This document shows, in pieces, positions 1 through 11,740 of a stretch of DNA of 64,000 nt. The notes beneath the pieces were generated by a model that made no database searches, was not told where the DNA came from, and was given only the letters and a program-made list of their open reading frames with translations. A program made the translations under genes and the position numbers. Source of the stretch: Akebia trifoliata. Lineage: Eukaryota > Streptophyta > Magnoliopsida > Ranunculales > Lardizabalaceae. The stretch lies in contig CM030709.1 of assembly GCA_017979445.1 (NCBI GenBank), positions 5,064,001 to 5,128,000 on the forward strand, in the 5' to 3' direction. How positions within the stretch are numbered: position 1 is the first letter of the stretch; the number at the start of each line of letters is the position of its first letter.

Positions 1-249
1 TTTCCGGAGTTGAATTGCATGAAAGATTTAATTGATTTTTATATTATTCAAAAAATTTGCCTGTAATTCATGAATGATTCGAAGAATTGTTAATTATGGT
101 CCTACCCACGTATGGTGAATAATAATTCCAAAACCATCTACAACGGCCGTTTCTAGGTATTAGGTTTGAATATGTTTCATTACGAATGTGGAATGCATCC
201 ATGGATCAATTTTGAAGCTCGTGCTGACAAAATGATGAAAAAAATAAAA

Positions 250-520
250 AATACTAAGAGAAAGGCAGTTAATGCCCGTAGGTCGTGAGTTTGATATCCA
301 ATGTGAGCATTAATTCTTTAGGAGGCACCCTGACACCCGCGAGAGTACACCCTCACTTACCTGGTACGTGTGAATGTGCGGGCATTACACGTGCCTCGAG
401 ACTAGTCATTGGACAAGACCATAATCTCTGAATTGGGTATAGTCTAAATATGGATCCAGTCCACTGTCTACAAGGATACCCGGTTATCAAAAAAGTTAAA
501 AAAAAAAAAAAAAGAATCTA
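250..520 (+). mobile_element. SINE-like retroposon fragment with poly(A) tail
   Basis: A stretch with a weak tRNA-type B-box-like segment near 288-300 (GTCGTGAGTTTGATATCC). A longer body follows, ending in GGATACCCGGTTATC and then an A-rich tail at about 488-513. Body plus terminal poly(A) on the same strand is the usual shape of a plant tRNA-derived SINE. No clear A box or flanking target duplication was found, so the copy is probably truncated or old. It could instead be a different retroposed sequence. Confidence 0.4.
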
Positions 521-1602
521 CTATCAAAATTAGGGGTGTCAATGGGTTGGTTTTGATTCAATTTCAAATATTTTTAGAACTAGAACCATAATAATTTTTT
601 TGGTTCCAATTTTGATTTTAAAACTAGCGGAACCGGAATTAGGATCACCAAAAACCGCGGGTACCCATCATTTTTGGTTCTTAATATATATATATATATA
701 TAAGATCAGGATCCATATACACATAAAACTACAATGTGTTTTATCTTATGTGGGAAAAAAAATAATAATAATATATCATCTATAAAAACATTGATAATAT
801 AATTATAAATTATTCTAAAAGATACATGAGTAAATTGTTCTAAAAAGGGCCAGCATAGATCCGGAAGGGTGGGGATATGTTTGGATCCTCCTAAACTTTA
901 ACTTTCCACACCATAAAGGTCTATTATTGGAGCATTTGTAAAACCATAGCCATCCGTATATGTTCTCACCATTCCCCCCCTCCCCTCTTTTCTGATATTT
1001 CGAAGAGGAAAAATTGGTCAAAAAATGTTTCAGGTTAAAGAAGTTAAGATCCCAACCCATTCATAATTTCATATCCACCCCTGCATGCGCGTCAGGCATA
1101 TAGGATCGACTGTCCGTACAATCCACTTCCCATTTACAACAAGTATCAGTATGTATGTCAGGGGAAATGTTTGACCAAAGAACACAACAAAACAGACTGA
1201 TAAATGGAAGCTACTTCCAAGGAAGATTACGTAATGTAGGTACAGACACTCTTTGCCACTACTGTCTTCTTGTAAGCTTTCCTTCATAAGTAAACACCAC
1301 CTAAATCTCTTTGCCTTCAGAATACGCTAGCGTGTATAAAGTAGTGTACTACCTTGAAGTCCTCACTGAACTGAACACCTGTTTTCTTTTCTTTTCTTTT
1401 CTCTTTCTTGTGTAGAAATGAAATAAAATAAAAAATTTCAAGGCCGCATTGACATACCAACTCTCAACTTTCTTCTAATAAAGATTTGAACCCATTTTAA
1501 TTTTTATAACTAAATTAACAATATGAAAACATGAATATTTTAATGAAAAACTTTTTTTTTCTTTCTATTTTTCTGTTTGGGGTTGGGAATGATAATTAAT
1601 AA
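521..1602. other. 3' flank of the REVOLUTA-type gene, no gene seen
   Basis: AT-rich DNA downstream of the minus-strand gene. At 531 there is a GGGGTGTCAATGGGTTGG start like that of degenerate plant DNA elements. At about 695-750 there is a short fragment of the palindromic family seen in full at 56.2 kb (shared words GGATCCATATACACATAAAAC and TTATCTTATGTGGG). The 3' UTR and polyadenylation region of the gene lie just below 1603. No convincing reading frame is present. Confidence 0.5.
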
Positions 1603-4600
1603 CTACACAAAAGACCAGTTGATGAAAGTAAAGGCAAGGCAGTGAAGTGTGCTCTCTTCTGCGAGGACTTTCCAAGCAACGGCCTGTTCGAATGATATGT
1701 GGCGCCCCATTGTTGACACACAAATTCCAGCTGGTAGATAAGCAAATCCCTGCAAACAAAAACAATTGTTATTTGTATTCAGGAAAGAAAAATGACCCAG
1801 CAATTATCCGTGGCGTGGAGAAACATTGTGTACAACACTCTGCTGACATGGCAGTGTGCAAAAAATCATTGATTTTTTTCCTTGAGATAAGTCAATGGAT
1901 TTTTGCGCAATGTCAAAGGAAGTTGATTCAGCATTTTACTTGATAAGATTACCTGTTGCATTATCTTGGCAAAGTCGGAGCACAATGACTTCCTCCCGGA
2001 TTCATCGAATATCTTGTCTAGTGTAATGTCCTGTAGAGCCACTAGAGTGGTCTCCAGCATGTCTAGTCCAGCTTGGTTGGCAAATGTAAAAACTGGTAAC
2101 GACTGCAAATCAACAAAAACGCAATATTATCTCTCACTGATCTAGGAGTTTAGCTAAATAATTCTTTAATAAGAATCAGTTAGGTTTTGCAGAAACCAGA
2201 CCTTCAAAGAGCAGCATAATATTGCATCTGGATGGTGCCAGAGCTCTTTCAACATCGTGTCACCTCCTTCTCCATCAGATCTCAGCAATTCTGCCCCTAT
2301 GTGGTAACTGAGAACAAATAGGGGAACGGAAAAAAAAAGTCAATTTTAGTAGCAAGAGAGGATTGTGAGCAAGGCCAACTAGGCTGGTTTGTACAACTTG
2401 CCTATAGCTTTGGCAGATCCAGTGAGCGAGCGTAAGAGCTTCAGGAGAACCTGCAGAGAGCTTTGGCCCTGCGTGAGGGCCAAGTCCAGACGGAGATATG
2501 GCCATGGCAACCCTCTGCACGGAGGAAATTACACTGCGGACATACTGTCGAGCCATGGAAGCAACACTGTCCTGAAGATGGGGCTCGAACGGAAATTGGA
2601 AGGCAATGGTCAACACCGAGCGCATGTTATAGTTATTTGGAGATGTGTCTCCAGCAGCCCGAATTGTGGTTGGGCCGACTTCAAGGCTGGACGCTAGATC
2701 CAATGTCCGATGTGCGGATGTTTCACACTGTAAAAAACAAGCATTAGTTTTGGAGGCAAAAATATTTGCATAATCTCTTTGCTAAAAAATTCTGAAGGTC
2801 TAAAATGGATAAAATAGCAGATAAGGTGTTAACTGTCTTAAGTGTTTATAAAGGAAAGGGATTGATCCGTCTGTCAGTTTACAAAATCAACCAATCAAAT
2901 TTGTTGACAAAAGAATCAAAATTTACATTTCGACTCATTAAACTTGAAGCAGCTATATAGTTAATGTTGGAGGACTTCTATAATACAACCCATGTCATAT
3001 GGACAAAAGAATAAAAGTAACTTCTTTTTTCCTCAAAGAACCGCTACCCGAAAGATATGTTTATCATTAGGATGGCAGTTTTCAACATTTGAAATGTCAT
3101 TCAGCAAGGATACAGACAGGACCCAAATACCTTTTCAGGTATTAGCCAAGCTAATGAGGTCTGTTACTCATTAAGAACTGGTCCGTCATCAGAATGCCAA
3201 TTTTCCCATACAGGAGACTTGAGTACGCTGAATTGCTTGGTTTAGCTGGACCAAGCCCAGATTGCCATTTTATACAATCAGTCATGATGCTGGTCTTTTA
3301 TAAAGTCCAAGGCCAACTTCGTAAAAAACTTCTACTAAATAAAGGAATCGCTGGCTCAGTCAAGTCAAACTCCTAAATATAGAGAAGGCAAGACAGATTC
3401 TATTTTGCCAACTCTAGTTAGAGGACCTTATGTCAACGCACGTGTCTTAGATTATTGGGAAATGATTGTCTTCAAGAAATAAGAAATCATAACAACGAGA
3501 AAGAAAAATGTGGATTGAGACGTTTTAAACTCAACTGTTTTTGAATCCAGTGGTATGATCCGAAACCCAGAGGGTAGCAGTGGAGCATCATCTGGGAACA
3601 TTTCATCGATAGGAGCAAAAACAAGTTCGGAGCAGGCTCCCACTGCATTTTCATCAACTCCACTACAAATCTGCAACATCAAACCAATTAGAAGTATAAG
3701 AAATCAATATCGGGTGTCTGTTTCTAACTGCAAAGATTAAATAGTGGCTAAGATTTTTCATACATTTTTTTCTCTCCTTATAACATTTTCTCTATTTAAA
3801 AAAAAAAATTTAAATAACCAAGTCACAAGCATATGACTCAACCAAGTACATGATTTATGAGTCGGAGTCATGATTGCAAGACAAATGATCCAAGTCTTCA
3901 GTAAAAACAAAAAAACTTTTTTTAAACTTTCAAGCTAATAAATATAACAGATTCACTGAGATTTTGAAGAGAAACCTGCAAGAGATGAATATCCCTGGAT
4001 AGAACAGCCTCGTCTTGAGTTAGAGCGTGGCCTTCGAGTCGAATTACTTCAAGAAGCTGGAATATTCACCAACAAGAAATAAGAAGATTAAGTGCAAACT
4101 GGATAAATATATAGGACAAATATGAATACATGAAAACATTAACAGCCTTTATCCTCTCAGATCTGTTGAAACTTCCCGCTAACTAAACAAAAAGAACTGT
4201 CTTTCTTTTCAAAAATAGGAACAGAAAGGCCCTTTTATGGAAGAATTTTGGAAAAAAACATTAATCACATCTTCTATCAATTGATGGTGAAAGTGATACT
4301 CCAAAGATTTTCTCAAGCACATTATGTGTTGGGGTTGGGGGAGGGGGAGGAGGGGGCTCTTCGTCCATGAAAATGAATTGAAGAATTCTTAAAACTTTTG
4401 GTACCATAGAAACATCTATGGTTTAGTAAGCCTAGATATTCTCCATTCTTTTTGACTGGTAATATTCTCAATATTTCCATTGAAGAATATTCTTATCATC
4501 CATCAATATGCATGTAGACTGGAGAGAGAGAGAGAGAGAGAAAGAGGGAGCATTAGCAGACCTCTTCGTGTTCCACCGTGTGACCAAGTGGCATGATGAT

Positions 4601-7600
4601 TTGGCTCCCAGAGAACCTGGTGGGCCTCAATCCTGGGAAGGCATAAGAGCCAGCTTTCACCGATGCAGCAGAATAGGCATCCACGTTGTAATCAGCCCAT
4701 TCAGACCGGTGCTCCCTCAGGAACCGCACCAGCAATGCAGGAGGAACATTCTGATGACAGGAAAAAACACCATGGTAAGTTCATAACCTAGCAGATCATA
4801 CTTACTTAAATTCAATATGAAATTCGTGATTACTAACAAGATGTCACCTAGAATTGCATACTAGATATTCCAGTTTGACTTGGAAAATTGAACATAAATT
4901 TCAACAACATTATGAAAAGTAGAATTTGAACTTATTTCCAGGAACCCATTCAGAATAAGTTGACCCACTAGAATGTTATCCACAATGCTGGTTTGACTGT
5001 GACAATCAAGAAGAGAAGTTATATTAATGTCCAAAAATGTTGGCTGAACAAAGATTCAGTGCCTTAAGGTATCGCATCAGACATCACAAACCTGTGATAG
5101 ATACTGCCACGTGTGTTCGTGTCACTGTTACATTGGAGTACAGAATTGGCAAGTCAAGGCGACATTCACCAATTATAACTAAACTGGTTACAAAAAATTA
5201 ACCACTCATATAGTTGAAAAATGATTGCACATACAAGCCGAAGTGGGTGATTTGGCTGGGTTCTGAGCACATTAAAATATTTCTGAAAACGGCTTTTCAT
5301 ATTCTATTCAGTCATATTTATTCAGAGATTCAATAGTCCAAGGAAACATTGAAAGAGTAGGTAATCCAATAAACACAATTAAAAATGGTACATTCTCACC
5401 AATGAAAGAGTTCGGTCATTATAATGATAGGTTTACTCACTTGGAGTAGCATGGATGCCTTCACACAAAGGACACCTCCAGGCAACGGGAGTGCATTATT
5501 CGGATTGGCACTGGCGCCCATGTTCTTTGAGTTAACAGCAATGATTACATCTTCAGCACCATCACAGTTCATCAATGACCATCCGTCATCGTTGAATCCA
5601 TTGATTGCAGCATTGAATCCCCTATAACAATTAACCAAAAAAAAAAAAAATGAAGATAAACTTATAAGATCCATAGCATACACACATATCATACATACAC
5701 ATGCAGAAATGTATATATATATATTTATTTATTTTTATTTTTTGATCGGTCAATGTATATATTTTTGTGTGTATTATGTAAATATTCGTAAGAGTAATTG
5801 AGAAGGAACAACAAAATGAATTATGGAGATCACCTGCTCAATCTTTGACTAAAAGTTCGCAGAACAGCCGGCTGCCTACCCAAACTATAGACCACTTCAC
5901 CACTCGTCTCCTGAGCAATTTGTCTGATGTGGCACAGTGCCTTTGAAGAAAATATTTAGTCAGTTCCCTTTTAGTTAAATTTTTTTTGGTGCTTTGGGTG
6001 TAAAAAGAACAATTAGTTGGTGGCCACATGCATAGTACGGATAAGGGTACATTTGAGGATGTTGAACCTTGGAACCATTGTACAAGTTCACGACAGAAGC
6101 ATAATCTAGTACATTTCCCAGGTTCACAACACCATAATAATTTCACTGCTTACCGCAATTGTCATTTTCTGAGCTACAACTTTGGATGATTGATAAAGTG
6201 GCCGCAACACCTCAGGCACACTCCATGCCTGAATAAAGAATGGGAGAGGTCAGTAGCTGATTAATGAAAGTGGATTTAGAAAGCTAGCCGCAGAAGTCAA
6301 ACCTCAAGATCCAAGTGGTCGACAATGTGAATGATTGACCCCCCTCCCTCACACGGCCGAATTAAATAACCACTGGGCAGTACCTCAGCCCTTATGAATT
6401 GGGAAGCAGCAGACGCATTCGGGCCTGCACCGGAACTAGACAGTGATCTCTCACAGACCTTGAGATACAAGTAAAAAACAAGTTAATGATTAGAATTGGT
6501 GTAGAATACCAAGTTAACATTCAGAAACCCCAATAGAACCATGCACCAGTTTTGGTATAAAAAAACTCCAATGGAACAATGAGACCATTTTAGGAAAAAA
6601 AAATATTTGCATGAACAGAAAAATCCCGATTTGGTCTGTTTTGGCATATAAGACCTCCTTGAAGAACCAGCTAATGGATCCCATCTAATCAGCAGAGTAT
6701 AAGTCAAGAAATAATTACATACCACAAGACTGCCATCTTCTAAAGTTGTAGTGTATCTCAAAGTCCAAAAGTCACGAGCAGGAGCTAGTGTCGTTGGAGC
6801 ATACATCTGAAAGTAAAATTGGGTCAGGTGATTCATGTGGATGGGAATGAAAACGCAAAGATTCTAAAATGGTACTATGGTAAGTCAAAAAAACTCGGAA
6901 AAACGAGTAATATTATTAGCTTCTCTTACTCACCTGCATGTATATCAGTTCAATCGTCCCTCCATTTCCAGCAGGAAAGACAGTAAAGACTTGAAGGCTC
7001 CGGCAATCTCGGAACCAAGATGGACGATCTTTGAGGATCTCCGCAATCTGTCAAGACAATTAAGTACTAGTTATCTAGAGTAAACCAAAACAACGACAAT
7101 GAATTGATGGAGACAACCTTGGAATTTTCAAATTGAAAGAAATTCGTTTAAGCTGATTTCAGTTAACCCTTAGGAAAAGCACATTAATACTGGAACATGG
7201 TTCAAAATATTGGAATATATCAGCCAAGACTAATACAAAACATTGAATGATTCGGGAATGTATCGGATTATGCCAATATGGTATCGGTTTTGTTGTTTAA
7301 AGAAACATTCATTTGATACAATATTTTAAACCTTGCTCTAGAAAACTGATGTTAATATATGGACGATTAACAATACTCAAATGCATATTTTCAACTCCAT
7401 CAAGAACAAATCGATTCAGTTTGATAAATACCAAAGCTTACCTTTGTAGGTTCTAAACTTACTAGACCGCAAGCTCGTGCTGCTACTCCACTACAACTGT
7501 GTGAAATGGCAACAATCCCAACCGAATCTGGACCAGGCTGATCACAAAATCGAACAATTAGAAAGCTTAAATTACAAAGCGGGGTAAATTACACAATAGA

Positions 7601-9422
7601 AAAGTAAAACCAAAATATAACAATTTTTTACATATATTTATGAGGATTAAAAAAATTAAATGGTTATTGAAATAAAAGAAGGAAGTGAGTGACGACAAAA
7701 AAACCTTCATCCCAGGCATCTGGACCCAATCGACAGCAGTTCCTGTAGCCTTAGAAAGGAACTCTGCCAAGGTTTCCTCTGCGATTGAGAGGAGTCTGTC
7801 AAAGACGTAAACAAAACAAATATCAGAAAAAAAAAAAAAAAAAAAGCAATATAGAGAATGTTATCATTCAAAAGATTTGTTTCATGGTATGAAAATTACC
7901 CAGCAGGATTATTTGCATCTCTTAGAGGATGCTGAGGAGTGGTAACCACGGACTCACAGCTTGCGTCAGTAGTTGCTGCAGAAGCCTACAAAAGAAGAAT
8001 TAAAAATTTATTAGAAAAGGAAGCCACAGCCTAACAGAAAGTATAAACTACTATAATGAAAGAGAGGATCGTCCATACAAAATAGACCAGCAACAAATTG
8101 TCAATAAATTTGAAAACCCAACATGACAATCTAGTTCCTTAATCCCATAATAGGTAAAGGTGTGAAATTCTAATTTCTCCCAAATTGAAAATTATTCATA
8201 ATTTCTAAATCTCTTTGGATAAATTTTTTCAAGGATGTAGTACAAATATAGGAGTGAAGATGGGCAAAACATAAAAATCATGTCTTTTTTTTTTCCACAA
8301 GAAACCAAACTACAGGATGGCACTCTGATGCTGAAAAGTGTGCACTAAATACCACTAATTATAATATATAACAAATCCCAGCAAGGATCAACCCATAAAT
8401 TCCTCTTAAATGCATCGACAGCTTCCCACCCAGACCTTTAATGGCCTTGTAAATGATGTAAATGAACTTTAAAAAGAAGAAAATTACTAGATTAAAAAGG
8501 AAAAAACGAAGGGAATTGTTGATGAAGAAGGAAATCAATTTACGTTTTGCAATTGCTGCCGCATGTACCCATTGTCGTAAACTAGCTGCGACACCTGTTT
8601 TTGAAGACGATCGTTTTCTTCCATTAACAGCTTGTTCATTGCAGTCAGCTTCCTGTTTACAGTCTGAAGTCGAGAAGCCTCTTTCCTCTGCTTCTCGCGG
8701 CATCTGTAAGAAAAATAAAACAACCATCATATCTTCCAACCCAGATTTCTTTCTGACATTAAGTAGGCCTGAATCGAAGGGGGAAAAAACAAACCGAATC
8801 CCAAAACAAGTTATATTTCGTTTTCTGTAAAAGCAGATTCGAACTGGGATTCGCTTCTGATTTTCAAGAGTGATATTTTGCCCAAAAGTATGAAGGAGCT
8901 CTCGTTATAGTTTCTATTTTTCTCTGAAATATCTCTCATTTTTTAAGAGAAAAAAAAAAAAAAAAAACTGATTCTCATGAAAATAAAATAAAAAATTTCA
9001 ATCTTATGTTGGTTCTTCAAAGAAGCTAAAACAGATCGATTCAAAGGGGGAAAAAACATTTTTTCCCTAAGAACACGAATCCGGAGCTCCTCAGTGAATA
9101 AAACACTCAAACCACCCCCCCCCCCCCCCCCAAAAAAAAAAAAAAAAAAATCGCCCATTTAGAAAAAAAGAAAGAAAGAAAACTCCTACCTGCGATTTTG
9201 AAACCAGACTTTGATCTGCTTGGGTTCAATGTTGGATAGAGTTGGACACTCGCGGACGAGTTGCTGCCGACGCATCGAACTCGGCTTCGGACACTCTGCG
9301 TAGACGCGTTCGAGAGCTTCGACCTGCTCGGCCGTGTATCTAACATACTTCCCACTGTCTAACAGATGCTTGTTGATGCTTCCGCTGCTGCTCTCTCTGT
9401 GTGGTGCGACGGCCATCGCCAT
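1603..9422 (-). CDS. REV: Class III HD-ZIP transcription factor, REVOLUTA type (18 exons, 838 aa)
   Basis: Nuclear DNA-binding regulator of organ polarity, meristems and vascular patterning (family knowledge). Exons in transcript order: 9190-9422, 8544-8703, 7900-7985, 7705-7795, 7442-7537, 6934-7047, 6723-6806, 6303-6458, 6154-6228, 5834-5940, 5441-5621, 4562-4750, 3976-4056, 3536-3670, 2402-2727, 2202-2307, 1953-2102, 1603-1749. They sum to 2517 nt, in frame throughout. Domains: homeodomain about residues 22-86 (IKVWFQNRRCREKQRKEA), leucine zipper about 87-125, START about 155-375 (the miR165/166 site encodes MPGMKPGPDS, residues 186-195), and a C-terminal MEKHLA-type region ending FINWSFV. 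The start MAMAVAPHRE is the first in-frame ATG and resembles eudicot REV starts. Length matches Arabidopsis REV (842). One intron is GC-AG; all others are GT-AG. Intron 1 contains a C-run followed by an A-run at 9112-9149. The gene looks fully intact. Confidence 0.97.
2308..2401 (-). other. GC-AG intron (intron 15) of the REV-type gene
   Basis: On the minus strand the donor reads TATAG|GCAAGT and the acceptor reads TTCTCAG|T. Joining exon 15 (ending in AG) to exon 16 (starting with T) gives a serine codon and the segment QSYSYHIGAELL, which fits the conserved QSYS..LG.ELL segment of REV proteins. A GT donor three bases downstream would break the frame. The donor is otherwise a perfect consensus (AG|GCAAGT), as is usual for functional GC donors. 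Confidence 0.88.
7528..7715 (-). promoter_or_regulatory. miR165/166 target site split across exons 4 and 5
   Basis: The site lies in two pieces, 7705-7715 (exon 4 end, CTGGGATGAAG) and 7528-7537 (exon 5 start, CCTGGTCCAG). It is complete only in spliced mRNA. Aligned to miR166 (UCGGACCAGGCUUCAUUCCCC), bases 3-16 pair perfectly. Position 17 is a G:U pair, position 2 is an A:C mismatch, position 1 is a G:U pair, and positions 20-21 do not pair. The exon junction falls exactly between the target bases opposite miRNA nucleotides 10 and 11, which is the usual slicing position. The site encodes MPGMKPGPDS in the START domain. Confidence 0.93.
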
Positions 9423-10154
9423 TTCTGACACACAAACTCGGAATCTTCTGACGAGGAGAAGAAAGAGACAGAAGTAGAAATTATGAACTACTTTCTATCT
9501 GGTTGTTTCGCCCATAGATTCTCTCTCGTAAACTCCGTTTTTTGTAAGATAAGGGAAAAACAGGCGTTAAAAACACCTTTTGAAGATTAACACCTCGACC
9601 TTATTCAGTAAAAAAGATCGAACAAGTTTCTGCCAAGTAGAGAGAGAGGCTTCTTTGCGACAGAAAAAATTGAACTGCTCCAAAAAGAGCTTTTTAATGG
9701 AGAAAACACGTTTTTTTCCAAAGCTTCTTACTGATTTCGCATGCAAATCCTTTGTTTATCAAAACTACAACTAAAATCCAGAAATTTCAACTCCAATTAG
9801 CCACAAAAACCTCAGGAAAACCTATTTCAATCCTCCACTCTCGTTCCTACCTCGATTTCTACGATTCGAGCTTCGATTGGCAGAGAAAAACTCCTAAGAT
9901 CCTCGTTTTGATACAATCACACCAAATTTCATAAGAAAAAGATCGCGAAAATTCCAGTTTTTCACTTGTAATGATGGCTCTCTATCTCTCTCAACGAAGA
10001 GAGCCTATTATAGTTCGCATCAGAGAGCTACAGAAAATCTGAAAATGAAGAAAGTTTCGCTGAGAGAAGCCGAAACCCTAACCATATCTGTAGAGAACCA
10101 GCTTTAAAGAGAGAAAATGCGAAAGAGACGAAGAACTCTACTCTACTGTTTATA
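9423..10154 (-). promoter_or_regulatory. 5' leader and core promoter of the REV-type gene, with uORFs
   Basis: On the minus strand TATAAA occurs at 10149-10154, followed about 30 nt later by a pyrimidine/AG-rich region, so transcription probably starts near 10120. That implies a leader of about 700 nt unless it contains an unseen intron. It holds five short upstream ORFs: 10020-10085 (21 codons plus stop), 9991-10020 (9 plus stop), 9894-9932 (12 plus stop), 9728-9742 (4 plus stop) and 9495-9515 (6 plus stop). The first two overlap as UGAUG. A long GA tract lies just upstream at 10182-10200. The start site is an inference. Confidence 0.6.
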
Positions 10155-11279
10155 ACCTTTTCAAGGGATCAGAAGAACATAGAGAGAGAGAGAGAGAGAA
10201 AAAAAAAAGAGTACTTCGCAACTGAACAGTGTGCGATAAATTACAAAAGAGTGTCTTTGCCCGCAAATCGAAAATCCCATGGCCTCTTTATTAGGTTTGA
10301 GTTACGAACTTGTCCCTTTTATTTATGAAAATGACAGATAAAACCCATATTTCTAAAATTATTATAAAATAACCCCCATTCTTCATTGCAGATTGTGTTG
10401 CTGGTCCCTGTCAGTGTCAGATAATAAGGACAAGGCCAAGCAACGACTTACCAAGCGTTGAACATATTCAACCCTTTTTGAAAAAATAACTGTTTACTGG
10501 ACTTTCCCTTCGTTTAATGAAAGATAGCTTCTATTGCCACAACAACTTTTACTAACGACAACCCACGATGTGTCCTTATTTTCCAAAGACTCGTGATGAA
10601 TGCACGCCGTAAACCATACGCCGTCTGTACACCGTTGACGTAGCAAGGCACAAAATCATTGATTTTCTTCGGGATACGCAAAGACAAAGATCTGTAATCT
10701 TGTGCCTTTGCCCCCATCAACTGCATGCATATCATTAGATTTTCTCAAATACGTGCAATTTATGACAAAATTCCGATTTTATTACACTATTCCATTTAAT
10801 TCTCAAAACATGTTTTTTCGATGAATTTGTTATTTTTATAATTAACGAATCTGTTGATAAATTATCAATGAGATCGTTGATATGATAAAATTGATAGGTT
10901 TTTTATCAATGAATTCATAGACAAATTCACAAGAAATACATGTTTTGAGAATAAAAATGAGCAGTGTACCGAACTTGAAATTTCCCTATTTCAATGCACA
11001 AAATGAAAATTAGTGTGGTAATAGAATCTCTAGTACTTAAACTTCTTCAATTCTTTTTGGTAGTAGGAAAGGGACACTAAAAAATCATCGGAATAACAAC
11101 ACCACTAACAACAAAGCTTTATCCAAAAGGTTCTGAATGGGTAGATAAATTTTATTCCTCCATTCCACTCTATTCAAAGTTAAGTTTCATGTTATTGAGT
11201 CTACGTATTGTTCTTTTGAATATTTTCAAATTAATTGTTTCTAATTTATATTTGATAATTTTTCCACCCATCCTTTCTT

Positions 11280-11650
11280 ATTTTGTGGTGGGTGCGGGTG
11301 TGAAGGCTTAAGGATTGCATAGGATAATCACCCAAAAATTTGAGTTCGAGTTAATGAATTCTATTCCAAATATATCAAAAGTATCCTTCATTAACTAATG
11401 AAAAATGCCTAATTAACTTCCTACAACATTGTGATCAACACTACTCTCACTAGGAGGTATGCATAGAATCATGGATGTTTTTCGATTGTATCTAGGAGGT
11501 GAGACTTAAGGATTTCAAAGGAAAATCGTCAAAATTTTTGAGTTCACTAAAATGAATTCTATTCTTAAGATGTCAAAAGGTATCTCTCTTTGATTAATGA
11601 AAATACTAAATTGACTTTCTACAACACTGCGTTCAACACAACTCTTCCAT
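11280..11650. repeat. Degenerate two-copy direct repeat, period about 198 bp
   Basis: Two related stretches share, in the same order, CTTAAGGATT, AATTTTTGAGTTC, GAATTCTATTC (11356 and 11554), a TATC-ATTAATGAAAA segment, and TTCCTACAACATTG / TTCTACAACACTGC followed by CAACAC. The second copy runs into the foldback element at 11612. The copies differ by many substitutions, so the duplication is old. Confidence 0.6.
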
Positions 11651-11740
11651 TGTGATGTTCATAGCAACATAGATGCTTAAAAACATCTATGTTTTGCGCA
11701 TGTGCATACCTCCACATGAGTGCAGTGTTGTAGAAAGTCA
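11612..11740. mobile_element. Foldback element with perfect 19-bp terminal inverted repeats
   Basis: The left end TGACTTTCTACAACACTGC (11612-11630) is the exact reverse complement of the right end (11722-11740). In the middle AACATAGATG and CATCTATGTT form a perfect inner stem with an 8-nt loop. The 129-bp unit can therefore fold almost end to end. No target-site duplication was found. The central CATAGATG word resembles the core of the Mutator-like family elsewhere in the window. Confidence 0.7.

Noticed and set aside
600..785. Short plus-strand frame with Ile/Tyr repeats
   Set aside because: It translates a TA microsatellite and begins at a non-ATG codon.
2389..2747. Plus-strand open frames of 94-102 codons
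   Set aside because: They lie opposite exon 15 of the REV-type gene and are by-products of its coding sequence.
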